Shown: piece after piece, positions 17,687-25,366 of the stretch | How positions within the stretch are numbered: the first letter of the stretch is position 1 | How the letters are laid out: each line of letters opens with the position of its first letter | DNA from: Polaromonas eurypsychrophila | GTDB lineage: Bacteria; Pseudomonadota; Gammaproteobacteria; Burkholderiales; Burkholderiaceae_C | Assembly: GCF_014641715.1 (NCBI RefSeq) | Contig: NZ_BMIG01000006.1 | Coordinates: 62,001-126,000, forward strand | DNA length: 64,000 nucleotides | Direction: 5' to 3' | Program-made: the position numbers and the translations under genes | The notes under the pieces: model-generated | What the model was told of the DNA's origin: nothing | Databases searched by the model: none | Seen by the model: only the letters and a program-made list of their open reading frames with translations

Positions 17687-18297
17687 TGCAGGCGCTCGAC
17701 CAGGCTGATCAGGTAGGCCTCGAACAACATCATGGCATCTTGCCCGAACATACGGATGCGGCCGGTGTGCTGCAGCAACAGCAGGCCCACGCCATGGGCA
17801 AACAGCGCGGTGTTTTCGCGCAAGGCGGCTTCGGCGCCCAGGCCCATGGCCTGCAGTGCGGCTTCGCAGGGTTTCAGCGCCTCATGCAGGCGGTCATTGA
17901 GCTGCTCATTGAGCTCGGCGGTCAGGCCGCGCGGGCGCACGCCCTGCACCAGGTAAAAGCCAAGGTCCAGGTCACGCGGGTTGGCTGCATAAAAACCGAA
18001 CCATGCATTGGCCTTGGCCTCCAGCAGGTCGCCCGCCGACATGACACCATCTCCGGCGGCGTCCACCGCGGCATTGAGACGCTCCAGCGACTCGGCCAGC
18101 AGTGCACCGTAAATCGCTTCCTTGTTGTCAAAGTAGGAGTAGATCGCACCTGGCGTATAGCCCGCCTGTTTGGCGATTTCGCGAATGCTGGCGCCTTCAA
18201 TGCCCAGTCGATCAAACACCGATCGCGCAGCATCAAGCATGAGCGCACGACGCGAATCGTTCATGGCCTGTTGGCGTTGTTGTTTGGCTTGCATCAC
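17671..18297 (-). CDS. TetR/AcrR family transcriptional regulator
   Basis: 208 residues. The N-terminal helix-turn-helix is clear: MLDAARSVFDRLGIEGASI, REIAKQAGYTPGAIYSYFDN, KEAIYGALL. The C-terminal ligand domain is all-helical and unassigned. The ATG at 18297 and another at 18294 are close; either could start the protein. It is divergent from the HpaB/AbfD-family gene with ~100 bp between them containing a near-palindrome, the usual arrangement for a TetR repressor controlling itself and its neighbour. The isochorismatase gene downstream on the same strand may be part of the same unit. Confidence 0.88.
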   Translation of the reverse strand: MMQAKQQRQQAMNDSRRALMLDAARSVFDRLGIEGASIREIAKQAGYTPGAIYSYFDNKEAIYGALLAESLERLNAAVDAAGDGVMSAGDLLEAKANAWFGFYAANPRDLDLGFYLVQGVRPRGLTAELNEQLNDRLHEALKPCEAALQAMGLGAEAALRENTALFAHGVGLLLLQHTGRIRMFGQDAMMLFEAYLISLVERLQTRSG

Positions 18298-18335
18298 TCG
18301 AATATATCCGCAAAAGCGTCAGAGCAAACTCAAAA

Positions 18336-18370
18336 TTAAACACTTGGCGATTAAATTGAACAGCGTTTAA
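18336..18370. promoter_or_regulatory. Candidate TetR operator in the divergent promoter region
   Basis: TTGAACAGCGTTTAA at 18356-18370 is a near-perfect inverted repeat (TTGAAC/GTTTAA, one mismatch). A further half-site TTAAAC lies at 18336-18341. It lies within the AT-rich gap between the divergent regulator and target genes, 30 bp from the latter's ATG. Confidence 0.5.
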
Positions 18371-18399
18371 AATAATTAAACCGCACCACTGGAGTCCCC

Positions 18400-20043
18400 A
18401 TGAACGCCTCTGCTCCCACCACTTTGATGTCCGGCAAAGAGTTCCGAGAGTCGCTGCGCCGCTACAAACCGCGCGTGTTCTTGGACGGCCGGCAAGTGGG
18501 CAGCGTGGTCGACGAGCGCGGCTTTGGTCCCGGCATCAATGCCATCGCGCTGACCTATGACTACGCCCTGAAGGCGAAGTACGCGCCCATCATGACAGCG
18601 GTGCAGCACACCAGTGGCAAGCTGGTGAACCGATTGAGCCACATCAACACCAGCAGCGGCGACCTGCTGAACAAACTTGAAGCCGTGCGCCTGGTCTGCC
18701 AGGAAACCGGTTGCGCCCAGCGCTACCTGACACACGACGCACTGAACGCGATTGGCCAGGTGTCCAGCCGCATTGACGATGCGCGCGGTACAACGGAAAA
18801 CACCGCACGTTTTCTCAATTACCTGCACCGCGTGCAGGACCAGGACCTGACCCTGGGCGTGGCCATGACCGATGCCAAAGGTGACCGCAGCAAACGCCCG
18901 CACGAGCAGGCCAATGTTGACAGCTACCTGCATGTCGTGGAGCGCAGCTCAAAAGGTATCGTCATCTCGGGCACGAAGGCCATCGTGACCGGCGCGCCGT
19001 ATGTGCATGAGTTGCTGGTCATGCCTTGCCGCAACATGGGCAAGGAAGACGCCGACTTTGCGGTCTGCTGTGCGGTGCCGGTGGACGCACCCGGCGTTAC
19101 CATCGTTGCCCGCCCGGCTGGCCGGCCCGGTGAGAAGGTCGAACACGGCGCGGCGCTGTTCAGCCGCAAGTACGGCCAGAGCACCGGCGTGGTGATGTTC
19201 GACAAGGTGTTTGTGCCCTGGGACCAGGTGTTTTACGCCGGTGAATGGGAACACTCCGGCCACCTGACCTACAGCTACGCCACGCACCACCGCCACAGCT
19301 GCATAGGCGCACGCGCCGGATTTGGCGACCTGCTTATAGGCGCCGGTGCGCTGATGTGCGAGGCCAATGGGTTTGATCCTGGTAAAGAGACCCACTTGCG
19401 GGAGCAGATGGTCGAACTCATCACCATCACGGAGAGTTTTTACGCCTGCGGGGTGGCCGCCAGCGTTTATGGCAAGCCCGATGAACACAGCAAGACCTTC
19501 ATGCCCGACCCGGTGTTTTCCAACATCGGCAAGCTGTTGCTAGCCACCAAAATTTATGACATGCATCGGATTGCGCACTACGTCAGCGGCGGCCTCATCG
19601 TCACCCTGCCCGGCCCCGACGAAGACCACAACCCGGAAACCGGCGCCAAACTGTCCGAGGTGCTACGCGCTAACCCCGATGTGCCCTATGAGCAGCGTAT
19701 CGAAACCGCGCGTTTCATCGAAGACCTGACGGCCGGCTACCAGGGCGGCTGGTACAGCGTGATCAGCCTGCACGGCGGCGGCTCGCCGGCGGCCATGAAG
19801 CAGGAGATTTACCGCAACTACCCGGTGGGCTCGAAGGTGGAACTGGTGGAACGCATCCTGGAGCGTGGCATAAACGCTGACGGCAGTGGCGAGGGCGTCC
19901 CGTACGACCCGGACCGCGCGATCACCAAAAACAGGCAACCCGGCAAATGCTGCGACACCGGTTGCACCACGCCGGGCCAGCCGGTCATGGTCGACCTGCC
20001 GACGGTGCAGGCCACACTGCCGTCGCGGCGCAAGCCAAAATAA
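18400..20043 (+). CDS. 4-hydroxyphenylacetate 3-hydroxylase / 4-hydroxybutyryl-CoA dehydratase family protein
   Basis: 547 residues; start ATG 18400 preceded by GGAG. The acyl-CoA-dehydrogenase-like flavoprotein fold of the HpaB family is visible throughout: MTDAKGDRSKRP near 152, SGTKAIVTGAP, VMFDKVFVPWDQVF near 268, ATHHRHSCIGARAGFGDLLIG near 295, SGGLIVTLPGP. Sequence style is closest to 4-hydroxybutyryl-CoA dehydratase, but of the four 4Fe-4S ligands of the clostridial enzyme (from memory Cys99, Cys103, His292, Cys299) only Cys105 and His297 have counterparts; the other two positions are Tyr109 and Ala304. It should thus be a flavin monooxygenase-like or otherwise diverged enzyme. The C-terminus has an extra ~40 residues with Cys517, Cys518 and Cys522. 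The substrate is unknown. Confidence 0.75.
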   Translation: MNASAPTTLMSGKEFRESLRRYKPRVFLDGRQVGSVVDERGFGPGINAIALTYDYALKAKYAPIMTAVQHTSGKLVNRLSHINTSSGDLLNKLEAVRLVCQETGCAQRYLTHDALNAIGQVSSRIDDARGTTENTARFLNYLHRVQDQDLTLGVAMTDAKGDRSKRPHEQANVDSYLHVVERSSKGIVISGTKAIVTGAPYVHELLVMPCRNMGKEDADFAVCCAVPVDAPGVTIVARPAGRPGEKVEHGAALFSRKYGQSTGVVMFDKVFVPWDQVFYAGEWEHSGHLTYSYATHHRHSCIGARAGFGDLLIGAGALMCEANGFDPGKETHLREQMVELITITESFYACGVAASVYGKPDEHSKTFMPDPVFSNIGKLLLATKIYDMHRIAHYVSGGLIVTLPGPDEDHNPETGAKLSEVLRANPDVPYEQRIETARFIEDLTAGYQGGWYSVISLHGGGSPAAMKQEIYRNYPVGSKVELVERILERGINADGSGEGVPYDPDRAITKNRQPGKCCDTGCTTPGQPVMVDLPTVQATLPSRRKPK

Positions 20044-20057
20044 CGTATCGCCCAATA

Positions 20058-20114
20058 CGCTATATTTTTGATAGCTACCTGCGCCCACCTGTTGGGGGCT
20101 GGAGGCCTTTTTGA
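20058..20114 (+). repeat. R1 interspersed repeat, copy 3
   Basis: gctatatttttgatagctac, then GCGCCCACC...GGGGGCTGGAGGCCTTTTT. It lies between the convergent stops of the HpaB-family gene (20043) and the DUF2721 gene (20118). The GC-rich pair followed by T-run is terminator-like. Confidence 0.8.
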
Positions 20115-20117
20115 GCA

Positions 20118-20582
20118 CTAACATTGAGGCCGGACCGGCAACTCCGCAAATTTGAGTAGCCGTGTCGCGAGCAGCGTTTCGGCAAAAAAACACAGCAGCG
20201 CCAGCAGAAAAAACACCACACCGGCCAGAAAACACACGGTGGCGGTGCGCAGGATGTTCAGCTCGCTGGTCTCGCCCAGAAACAGCAAGATGATGGTGGT
20301 GCCAATCAGCATGGCGCAAAAAGTCAGCAGCGCGATGCAACTGTTGACCAGCCAGCCGCGTTGCCTGAGCTCCTTCAATTCGGCATACATCCGGATGGCC
20401 CTAGCGGACTCTACCCCACCGCTTTCTAGCCGGTTTTCCAGAAAACGCGCGCGGTCAATGATTCGGGCCAACCGTCCCGCCACGGCGGCGATCATTCCGG
20501 AGACGGCGGTCAGCAGAAACACCGGCGCCACGGCCAACTGGATGCCGTGGGTCACGGTGGACAGGTCGGGCGCAAAATTCAT
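20118..20582 (-). CDS. DUF2721 family membrane protein
   Basis: 154 residues. Three hydrophobic segments: ~17-37, ~80-103 (CIALLTFCAMLIGTTIILLFL) and ~112-135. The basic stretch GRLARIIDRARFLENRL between segments 1 and 2 is characteristic of DUF2721 proteins, whose function is unknown. The stop lies just beyond an R1 repeat shared with the convergent upstream gene. Confidence 0.75.
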   Translation of the reverse strand: MNFAPDLSTVTHGIQLAVAPVFLLTAVSGMIAAVAGRLARIIDRARFLENRLESGGVESARAIRMYAELKELRQRGWLVNSCIALLTFCAMLIGTTIILLFLGETSELNILRTATVCFLAGVVFFLLALLCFFAETLLATRLLKFAELPVRPQC

Positions 20583-20889
20583 ACAGGCTCCGCATCAAAA
20601 GAATCCGTGCATTCTGTCATGTGCCCTCAAAACTAGGGGTGTCGTCTGACACGCTGGCCGGGACCGGTCCGGCACACTCCTGTCGTGCCCGCGCTATTTT
20701 TAAGGGCGAGAACGGCTTCACGGCGTGGGTCTGACCTGGTCAGCCAGCCTTGAGGCGGTGATACGATTTAGCTTCCCGCCCCCAGTGGGCCGTGACTTCA
20801 ACATTTTTGACCACCATGTTTTTGTACCGAACAGCCCGTTCTTCAAACAGCCGCTGTGACTCACCACGCTTGAACCTCGGCGGGGTGGC
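20583..20889. other. Intergenic region without a recognised gene
   Basis: 307 bp between the DUF2721 start and the next ATG. It has a GGACCGGTCC palindrome inside a longer imperfect inverted repeat at 20657-20673. No convincing frame was found; the minus-strand open frame across 20740-21210 is a shadow of the next gene. Confidence 0.35.
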
Positions 20890-21603
20890 ATGACAGCTCG
20901 CGATCTTCAACCAGCCCACGCCGCGCCACCGGCGCGCACCCACCAGGAGCTGCTCGCGGAAGAGGCCGCCCGTTATGCGCTGCTGCGTCGCGTTGCCCCC
21001 GCACTGCGCCATCACCTGGCAGGAATGCTTCAGCCCATCGGTATGGTGGCGGCCATCATGGAGAGGCGCTTGCAGGCAGCGCAACCTGATCTCACGGTGA
21101 TACGCGACAGCAGCAAGTCCATCAGCACCCTGACGCGCTCGGCCGCAGGCGCCAGCATGGGCCTGCTGACCTGGCTGGACCCCAAAGAAAACAGCAATGG
21201 CCCACTTCACGTCAGCGTGGAAGAATGCGTCGGCATGCTGACGACCGAACTGGCTTTTCGCGGTTTCAATGTGTCCAACACCGTCGCGAGCTCCGACATG
21301 GCGACCTCGGTTTTCGCGCTGCGCAGCGTCTTCACTGCCGCCCTGATTGCCCTGACCGACGCCGCGCTGACCCCCGCCAGCATCGTGATCAGCAGCCAGG
21401 TGGTCGACGGCAAGATTGGCGTGGTGATCAGCGTTAGCAGCGAGCCCGGTGCGCTTGCCGCCGAAGACCCGCCGTCATACCGGAAACTTGGCTGGGACGA
21501 TGTGCAGGCCTTGGCCACTGCCGAGCAGGTCGGCCTGAGCCATGGGCCGGGCCGCGCGGAAATGCACTTTGCCGCTGCGGAGAATGCCGACGTCATCGTA
21601 TAA
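20890..21603 (+). CDS. Hypothetical protein with degenerate histidine-kinase-like layout
   Basis: 237 residues, no signal peptide or membrane segment. A helical stretch RRVAPALRHHLAGMLQPIGM (residues ~32-51) resembles a DHp helix with a histidine, followed by a second helix (SISTLTRSAAGASMGLLTWL). The C-terminal half (~100-237) has strand-helix alternation (SVEECVGMLTTELAFRGF; KIGVVISVSSEP) like a HATPase domain, but the N, G1 and G2 nucleotide-binding motifs are not recognisable. It may be a kinase-derived adaptor or histidine phosphotransferase-like protein. The call is by pattern only. Confidence 0.5.
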   Translation: MTARDLQPAHAAPPARTHQELLAEEAARYALLRRVAPALRHHLAGMLQPIGMVAAIMERRLQAAQPDLTVIRDSSKSISTLTRSAAGASMGLLTWLDPKENSNGPLHVSVEECVGMLTTELAFRGFNVSNTVASSDMATSVFALRSVFTAALIALTDAALTPASIVISSQVVDGKIGVVISVSSEPGALAAEDPPSYRKLGWDDVQALATAEQVGLSHGPGRAEMHFAAAENADVIV

Positions 21604-21627
21604 GCGGGACGCACTGCCGTTCCTTCA

Positions 21628-21686
21628 ATGCTACTGATTTGATAGCTTTAGACCCTTTTCAGACGGGGGCTGGAGGGCTTTTTTGA
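21628..21686 (+). repeat. R1 interspersed repeat, copy 4
   Basis: gctactgatttgatagcttt followed by AGACGGGGGCTGGAGGGCTTTTTT. It lies between two co-directional genes (stop 21603, next ATG 21742), so a terminator between them is likely. Confidence 0.75.
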
Positions 21687-21741
21687 TCTACAATCGGGGG
21701 GTGTGCAGCCGAGCCGCGCGCCCGGCCTGCCCTCCCCACCC

Positions 21742-22629
21742 ATGAACAAGAGCGGAATCCTCCTTCATATTGCCGGCCTGTGGCTGCTCTCCACGCTCGA
21801 CGCGTCCGGCAAGTGGCTGGTGCTGGCCGGTGTGCCGGTACTGATGGTGTCCTGGATGCGCTATGCGGTGCACACCGCGCTGATGACCGTCGTGGTCCTG
21901 CCCCAGCGCGGCAAGGCAATTTTCAAAACCCGGTCGCTGCAGCGCCAACTGGTGCGCGGATTTTTGATGATCGCCACCACGGTGCTGTTTTTCTCGGTGC
22001 TGGCGCGCCTGCCGCTGGCCGAGGCCACCGCCATCAACTTCATGGCGCCCTTGTTTGTGATGGCGATAGCGCCCTGGCTGCTCAAGGAGGCGCACCGCCT
22101 GCACCGCTGGCTGGGCGTGCTGGTCGGTTTTGCCGGCATGCTGGTGGTAGTGCGGCCCGGCGCGCAGCTCGACCCGGTCGGTGTGGCGCTGGGCTTGCTG
22201 ACCGCTTTCACGTTTGCCCTGTTCCAGATCGCCACGCGCCGCGTGGCGCATGACGACCCGCTGACCACCAACTACTACGGCGGCCTGTTTGGCACGGCCG
22301 CGCTGTCGGTGGCGCTGCCCTGGTTCTGGGTCACGCCCGAGTTGTCCGTCGGGGAATGGGTGCTGCTGGTCTCCACTGGTGTCACCGGCTTCTTCGGCCA
22401 CTGGCTGCAGGCGGCGGCTTTCAGCAAAAGCCCTGCGACCCTGCTGGCGCCCTTCAGCTATATGCAGATCATCAGCGCCGCGATTCTGGGCTGGCTGGTG
22501 TTTGGCCAGATGCCAGGCCAAACCACGGCGCTTGGCATCGCGCTGATCTGCCTGGCCGGGCTCGGGGTGGCATTGACCGAGGCGCGTTTGGCCTGGGTGC
22601 GTACGCGGGCCCTGCGCGAGCGCCTCTGA
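21742..22629 (+). CDS. EamA-family (DMT superfamily) permease
   Basis: 295 residues from ATG 21742; the frame also opens at GTG 21703 but the added residues are not hydrophobic. About ten hydrophobic segments in two homologous EamA repeats, with typical signatures PLAEATAINFMAPLFVMAIAPW in the first and SPATLLAPFSYMQIISAAIL in the second. Members export metabolites such as amino acids or nucleosides; the substrate here is unknown. It is convergent with the Lrp-type regulator 15 bp away. Confidence 0.85.
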   Translation: MNKSGILLHIAGLWLLSTLDASGKWLVLAGVPVLMVSWMRYAVHTALMTVVVLPQRGKAIFKTRSLQRQLVRGFLMIATTVLFFSVLARLPLAEATAINFMAPLFVMAIAPWLLKEAHRLHRWLGVLVGFAGMLVVVRPGAQLDPVGVALGLLTAFTFALFQIATRRVAHDDPLTTNYYGGLFGTAALSVALPWFWVTPELSVGEWVLLVSTGVTGFFGHWLQAAAFSKSPATLLAPFSYMQIISAAILGWLVFGQMPGQTTALGIALICLAGLGVALTEARLAWVRTRALRERL

Positions 22630-22644
22630 TCGCGCACTGGCGCG

Positions 22645-23103
22645 TCAGGCCGGAAACAGCGGCAGGTCGGCTTTTTTGAGGGTGCGCAGCACAAAGCTGG
22701 ACTTGCTGTGGCGTATGCCCTTGATCTTGTAGAGGCGCTCACGCAGCAGTCGTTCGTAGTCCTGGGTGCCGCTGACGGCGATACGCAGCAAATAGTCGTA
22801 GTCGCCGGACACCAGGTAGGCCTCAATCACTTCCGGAATCTTCGCAAGCGTCTCACCAAATTTTTCCAGCGTGTTGTCAGAGTGGCTGTCCAGCGTGACC
22901 TGCACCAGCACGGTGTCGGCCAAGTCCAGCGCCGCGGCATTGATACGCACGGTGTAGCCCTCGATCACGCCCGACTCTTCCATCTTTTTGATGCGGCTCC
23001 AGCACGGTGTGTGGCTCAGGCCCACGGCCTGGCCGATCTCCTGCAGGCTGGCACGCGCATTGGCCTGCAGCACCTGAAGAATTTTTCGGTCAATTTTATC
23101 CAT
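22645..23103 (-). CDS. Lrp/AsnC family transcriptional regulator
   Basis: 152 residues, normal Lrp length. N-terminal helix-turn-helix: MDKIDRKILQVLQANARASL, QEIGQAVGLSHTPCWSRIKK. The C-terminal RAM/ligand domain has VLVQVTLDSHSD, AYLVSGDYDYLLRI and the acidic 'GDYD' turn seen in leucine/feast-famine regulators. Its promoter side faces the 294-bp gap holding the R3 repeat. No adjacent divergent amino-acid transporter is present, so the target is unclear. Confidence 0.9.
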   Translation of the reverse strand: MDKIDRKILQVLQANARASLQEIGQAVGLSHTPCWSRIKKMEESGVIEGYTVRINAAALDLADTVLVQVTLDSHSDNTLEKFGETLAKIPEVIEAYLVSGDYDYLLRIAVSGTQDYERLLRERLYKIKGIRHSKSSFVLRTLKKADLPLFPA

Positions 23104-23307
23104 AAAGAAATATTTCCTTCATTTTTTGATTTATGAAGCAATTATTACTGATATCAGCATAAACGACCGGAAATACGGAAGCACTTTCTTCGCCTTAAGG
23201 CCGATACTTGCTGCTGGCAAACAGACTTACCGGTCCGTGTTGCAGGGCAAATACACCCGCGGGTTACCGCCTGCGGGTGTGCTTGGGCATCTTGGTATCT
23301 CTGTCAT

Positions 23308-23396
23308 CCCGGACAAGATCCGGGATCCATGGCGCTGGAACTGGCGACTCGTGTGATCCAGCATGGATTGCGGGTCAGGCCCGCAATGACAAAGGA
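23308..23396. repeat. R3: compound palindromic repeat (GTCATCCCGG... / ...CCCGCAATGAC)
   Basis: Two arms in inverted orientation, each with its own hairpin: gtcatCCCGGAcaagaTCCGGGat on the left and TGCGGGtcaggCCCGCAatgac on the right, separated by ~45 bp. Elements of this style are widespread REP/BIME-like repeats. It directly abuts the stop codon of the Hsp70 gene (23398) and could stabilise or end its transcript. Confidence 0.6.
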
Positions 23397-23397
23397 T

Positions 23398-24666
23398 TCA
23401 GCCGAACTTGCGCAGCGCATCAAGCGCCAGTCCGGTACCAATGCTGCCGAACAGATCGCCCTCGACGCGGCGCGCCCGTGGCAACAACGCGGCAATCCGC
23501 GCGCGCAGCAGCGGCACGCTGCTGGAACCGCCGGTGAAAAACACGGTATCCACCGCGCCCGCATCCACACCCGCATCGCGCAGCAAGCCGCTGACGCTGG
23601 TGGCAATGTCGTCCACCAGCACGGAGATCGCGCCATCAAGAGCGTCACGCCGCAAGCGCAGCGTTTCCCCCGCGCTGATGCGGCCGAGGTCCATGTATGT
23701 TTCGGCCGAGCCCGACAGCGCCATCTTGGCTTCCTCGAGCTGCATCGCCAGCCAGTGGCCAGCGCGTTGCGCCACCAGGACCTGCAGGCGCGCCAGTTTG
23801 TCCGGCTCGGCGGCCTCGCGGCGCAACTCGGTGATCTGGCCCGCCGCCTTTTTGGTGTACGCAAAATTGATGGTGTGCCAGGTCGCCAGGTTGAAGTACG
23901 GTGCCGAAGGCATCACCAGCCCGCTCTTGAGCAGGCTGCCCAGGCCCAGCATGGGCATCACGCTGGCAAGGCTCAGGTACTTGTCGAAGTCGGTGCCGCC
24001 TATGTGCACACCGCCGCTGGCGAGGATGTCGTCCCGCCGGTCGGCGCGGTCCGCGCGCTCGGGCGCCAGCCGCACCAGCGCAAAGTCCGAGGTGCCGCCG
24101 CCGATGTCGACCACCAGCACCAGCTCTTCGCGCGTCACTTGCGATTCGTAGGCAAAGGCGGCGGCGATCGGCTCGTACTGGAAGGCGATCTCGGTAAAGC
24201 CCACCGCGCGGGCAATGTCGGCCAGCGTGTCCTGCGCCTGCCGGTCGGCCACGGGGTCGCCATCCACAAAAAACACCGGGCGCCCCAGCACCGCGCGGGT
24301 GAAGCTGCGGCCGGCCGCCCGCTCGGCACGGCGCTTGAGCTCGCCGATGAACTGCGCCAACAGTTCACGAAACGGCAGCGCACGGCCGGCGACTTCGGTC
24401 TGTTCGTCGATCAGCGGCGTGCCGAGCAGGCTTTTGAGCGAACGCATCAGGCGGCCTTCGTCACCGGCCAGGTAGTCGGCCAACGCGGCGCGGCCGTAGC
24501 TGATGTGGGCGTCCTCGGCATGAAAAAAAACCACCGAGGGCAAGGTGAACTTGCCGTTCTCCAGCGCCAGCAGCGCGATCTGGCCGGGTGCGGCGGCCCG
24601 CGCGCAAGCCACCGTGGAGTTGGAGGTACCGAAGTCGATGCCGCAGGCGTCAGGCAGGGCTGTCAA
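23398..24666 (-). CDS. Hsp70-family ATPase, YegD-like
   Basis: 422 residues, shorter than DnaK because the substrate-binding domain is absent, as in YegD. Actin-like ATPase motifs: phosphate 1 GIDFGTSNSTVA near residue 9, phosphate 2 LVVDIGGGTSDFALV near 192, adenosine TVFFTGGSSSVPLLR near 374, and AFQYEPIAAAFAYE connecting. The start is a TTG at 24664-24666 that overlaps the TGA of the preceding gene (TTGA), so translation is probably coupled. The client or partner is unknown; the coupled hypothetical protein is a candidate. Confidence 0.85.
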   Translation of the reverse strand: MTALPDACGIDFGTSNSTVACARAAAPGQIALLALENGKFTLPSVVFFHAEDAHISYGRAALADYLAGDEGRLMRSLKSLLGTPLIDEQTEVAGRALPFRELLAQFIGELKRRAERAAGRSFTRAVLGRPVFFVDGDPVADRQAQDTLADIARAVGFTEIAFQYEPIAAAFAYESQVTREELVLVVDIGGGTSDFALVRLAPERADRADRRDDILASGGVHIGGTDFDKYLSLASVMPMLGLGSLLKSGLVMPSAPYFNLATWHTINFAYTKKAAGQITELRREAAEPDKLARLQVLVAQRAGHWLAMQLEEAKMALSGSAETYMDLGRISAGETLRLRRDALDGAISVLVDDIATSVSGLLRDAGVDAGAVDTVFFTGGSSSVPLLRARIAALLPRARRVEGDLFGSIGTGLALDALRKFG

Positions 24667-25187
24667 GGTTTGGCGAAGCCGCGGTCGGCCCAGGCCGTTG
24701 CGCTGGCGCGGTTCAGCTTGAAGGCCGGTGGCACACGCACCTGCGCGAGTTGCTCGCCGGCCTCGTCATGCGCGCTCAAGAGCGCGGAAGGATTGTCCTC
24801 ATCAGCCACGATGTCCAGCGACACCGTGATGCGCGCGCCGCGGCAATCAACTTCCAGGCTCTGATGCAGCGTGGCGTGTAATTGCTGCTCATGCCGGCGT
24901 ACAAACTCCGAAGCGGTCTTGACCAGGGTACTGAAGGCCTGGCCGTCAAGCGGCTTGGGATTTTTCTTGTCGCGCCCCATGGTCCACGGCCCTACCAGCG
25001 CCGGCTCCGGCTCACCGTCCTTGATCATGGCAACGGCCCATCCGTCGTCATCCTCGTTCTTGATCACGCGGGCGGTCCAGCCGTCGCCGCACCACAACCG
25101 GGGCTGCTGCACCGGTCTGTCGTCATCTGGAAGGAAGGCGGGAGAGTGGGAATCGGCGGAAGAAGCAGGGAAGGCAATGTCGGTCAC
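24663..25187 (-). CDS. Conserved hypothetical protein coupled to the Hsp70 gene
   Basis: About 174 residues if the GTG at 25187 is used; a TTG at 25193 adds two residues, and neither has a clear ribosome binding site. Soluble and acidic. It contains CGDGWTARVIKNEDDDGWAV and a central 'GPWTMGRDKKNPKPLDGQAF'. The middle part (HATLHQSLEVDCRGARITVS) is strand-rich. I do not recognise a domain. Its stop overlaps the start of the Hsp70 gene by four bases, so the two proteins should be made together. Confidence 0.65.
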   Translation of the reverse strand: MTDIAFPASSADSHSPAFLPDDDRPVQQPRLWCGDGWTARVIKNEDDDGWAVAMIKDGEPEPALVGPWTMGRDKKNPKPLDGQAFSTLVKTASEFVRRHEQQLHATLHQSLEVDCRGARITVSLDIVADEDNPSALLSAHDEAGEQLAQVRVPPAFKLNRASATAWADRGFAKP

Positions 25188-25366
25188 AGGCAATCAATTC
25201 AGTGGGGGAGAGGCACGGGCGGGCGACACCGATTTTAACGTCTGCGCACTGGCGGACGGGTTGGGTTCCACAGTGCAGAATTTGCGCCCCGCGTAAACCT
25301 TGATGACAGTAGACCCTCCTCTGGCTACGCTTGCGGATTGAATTCTGCAACATCCCCGGAAACCCC

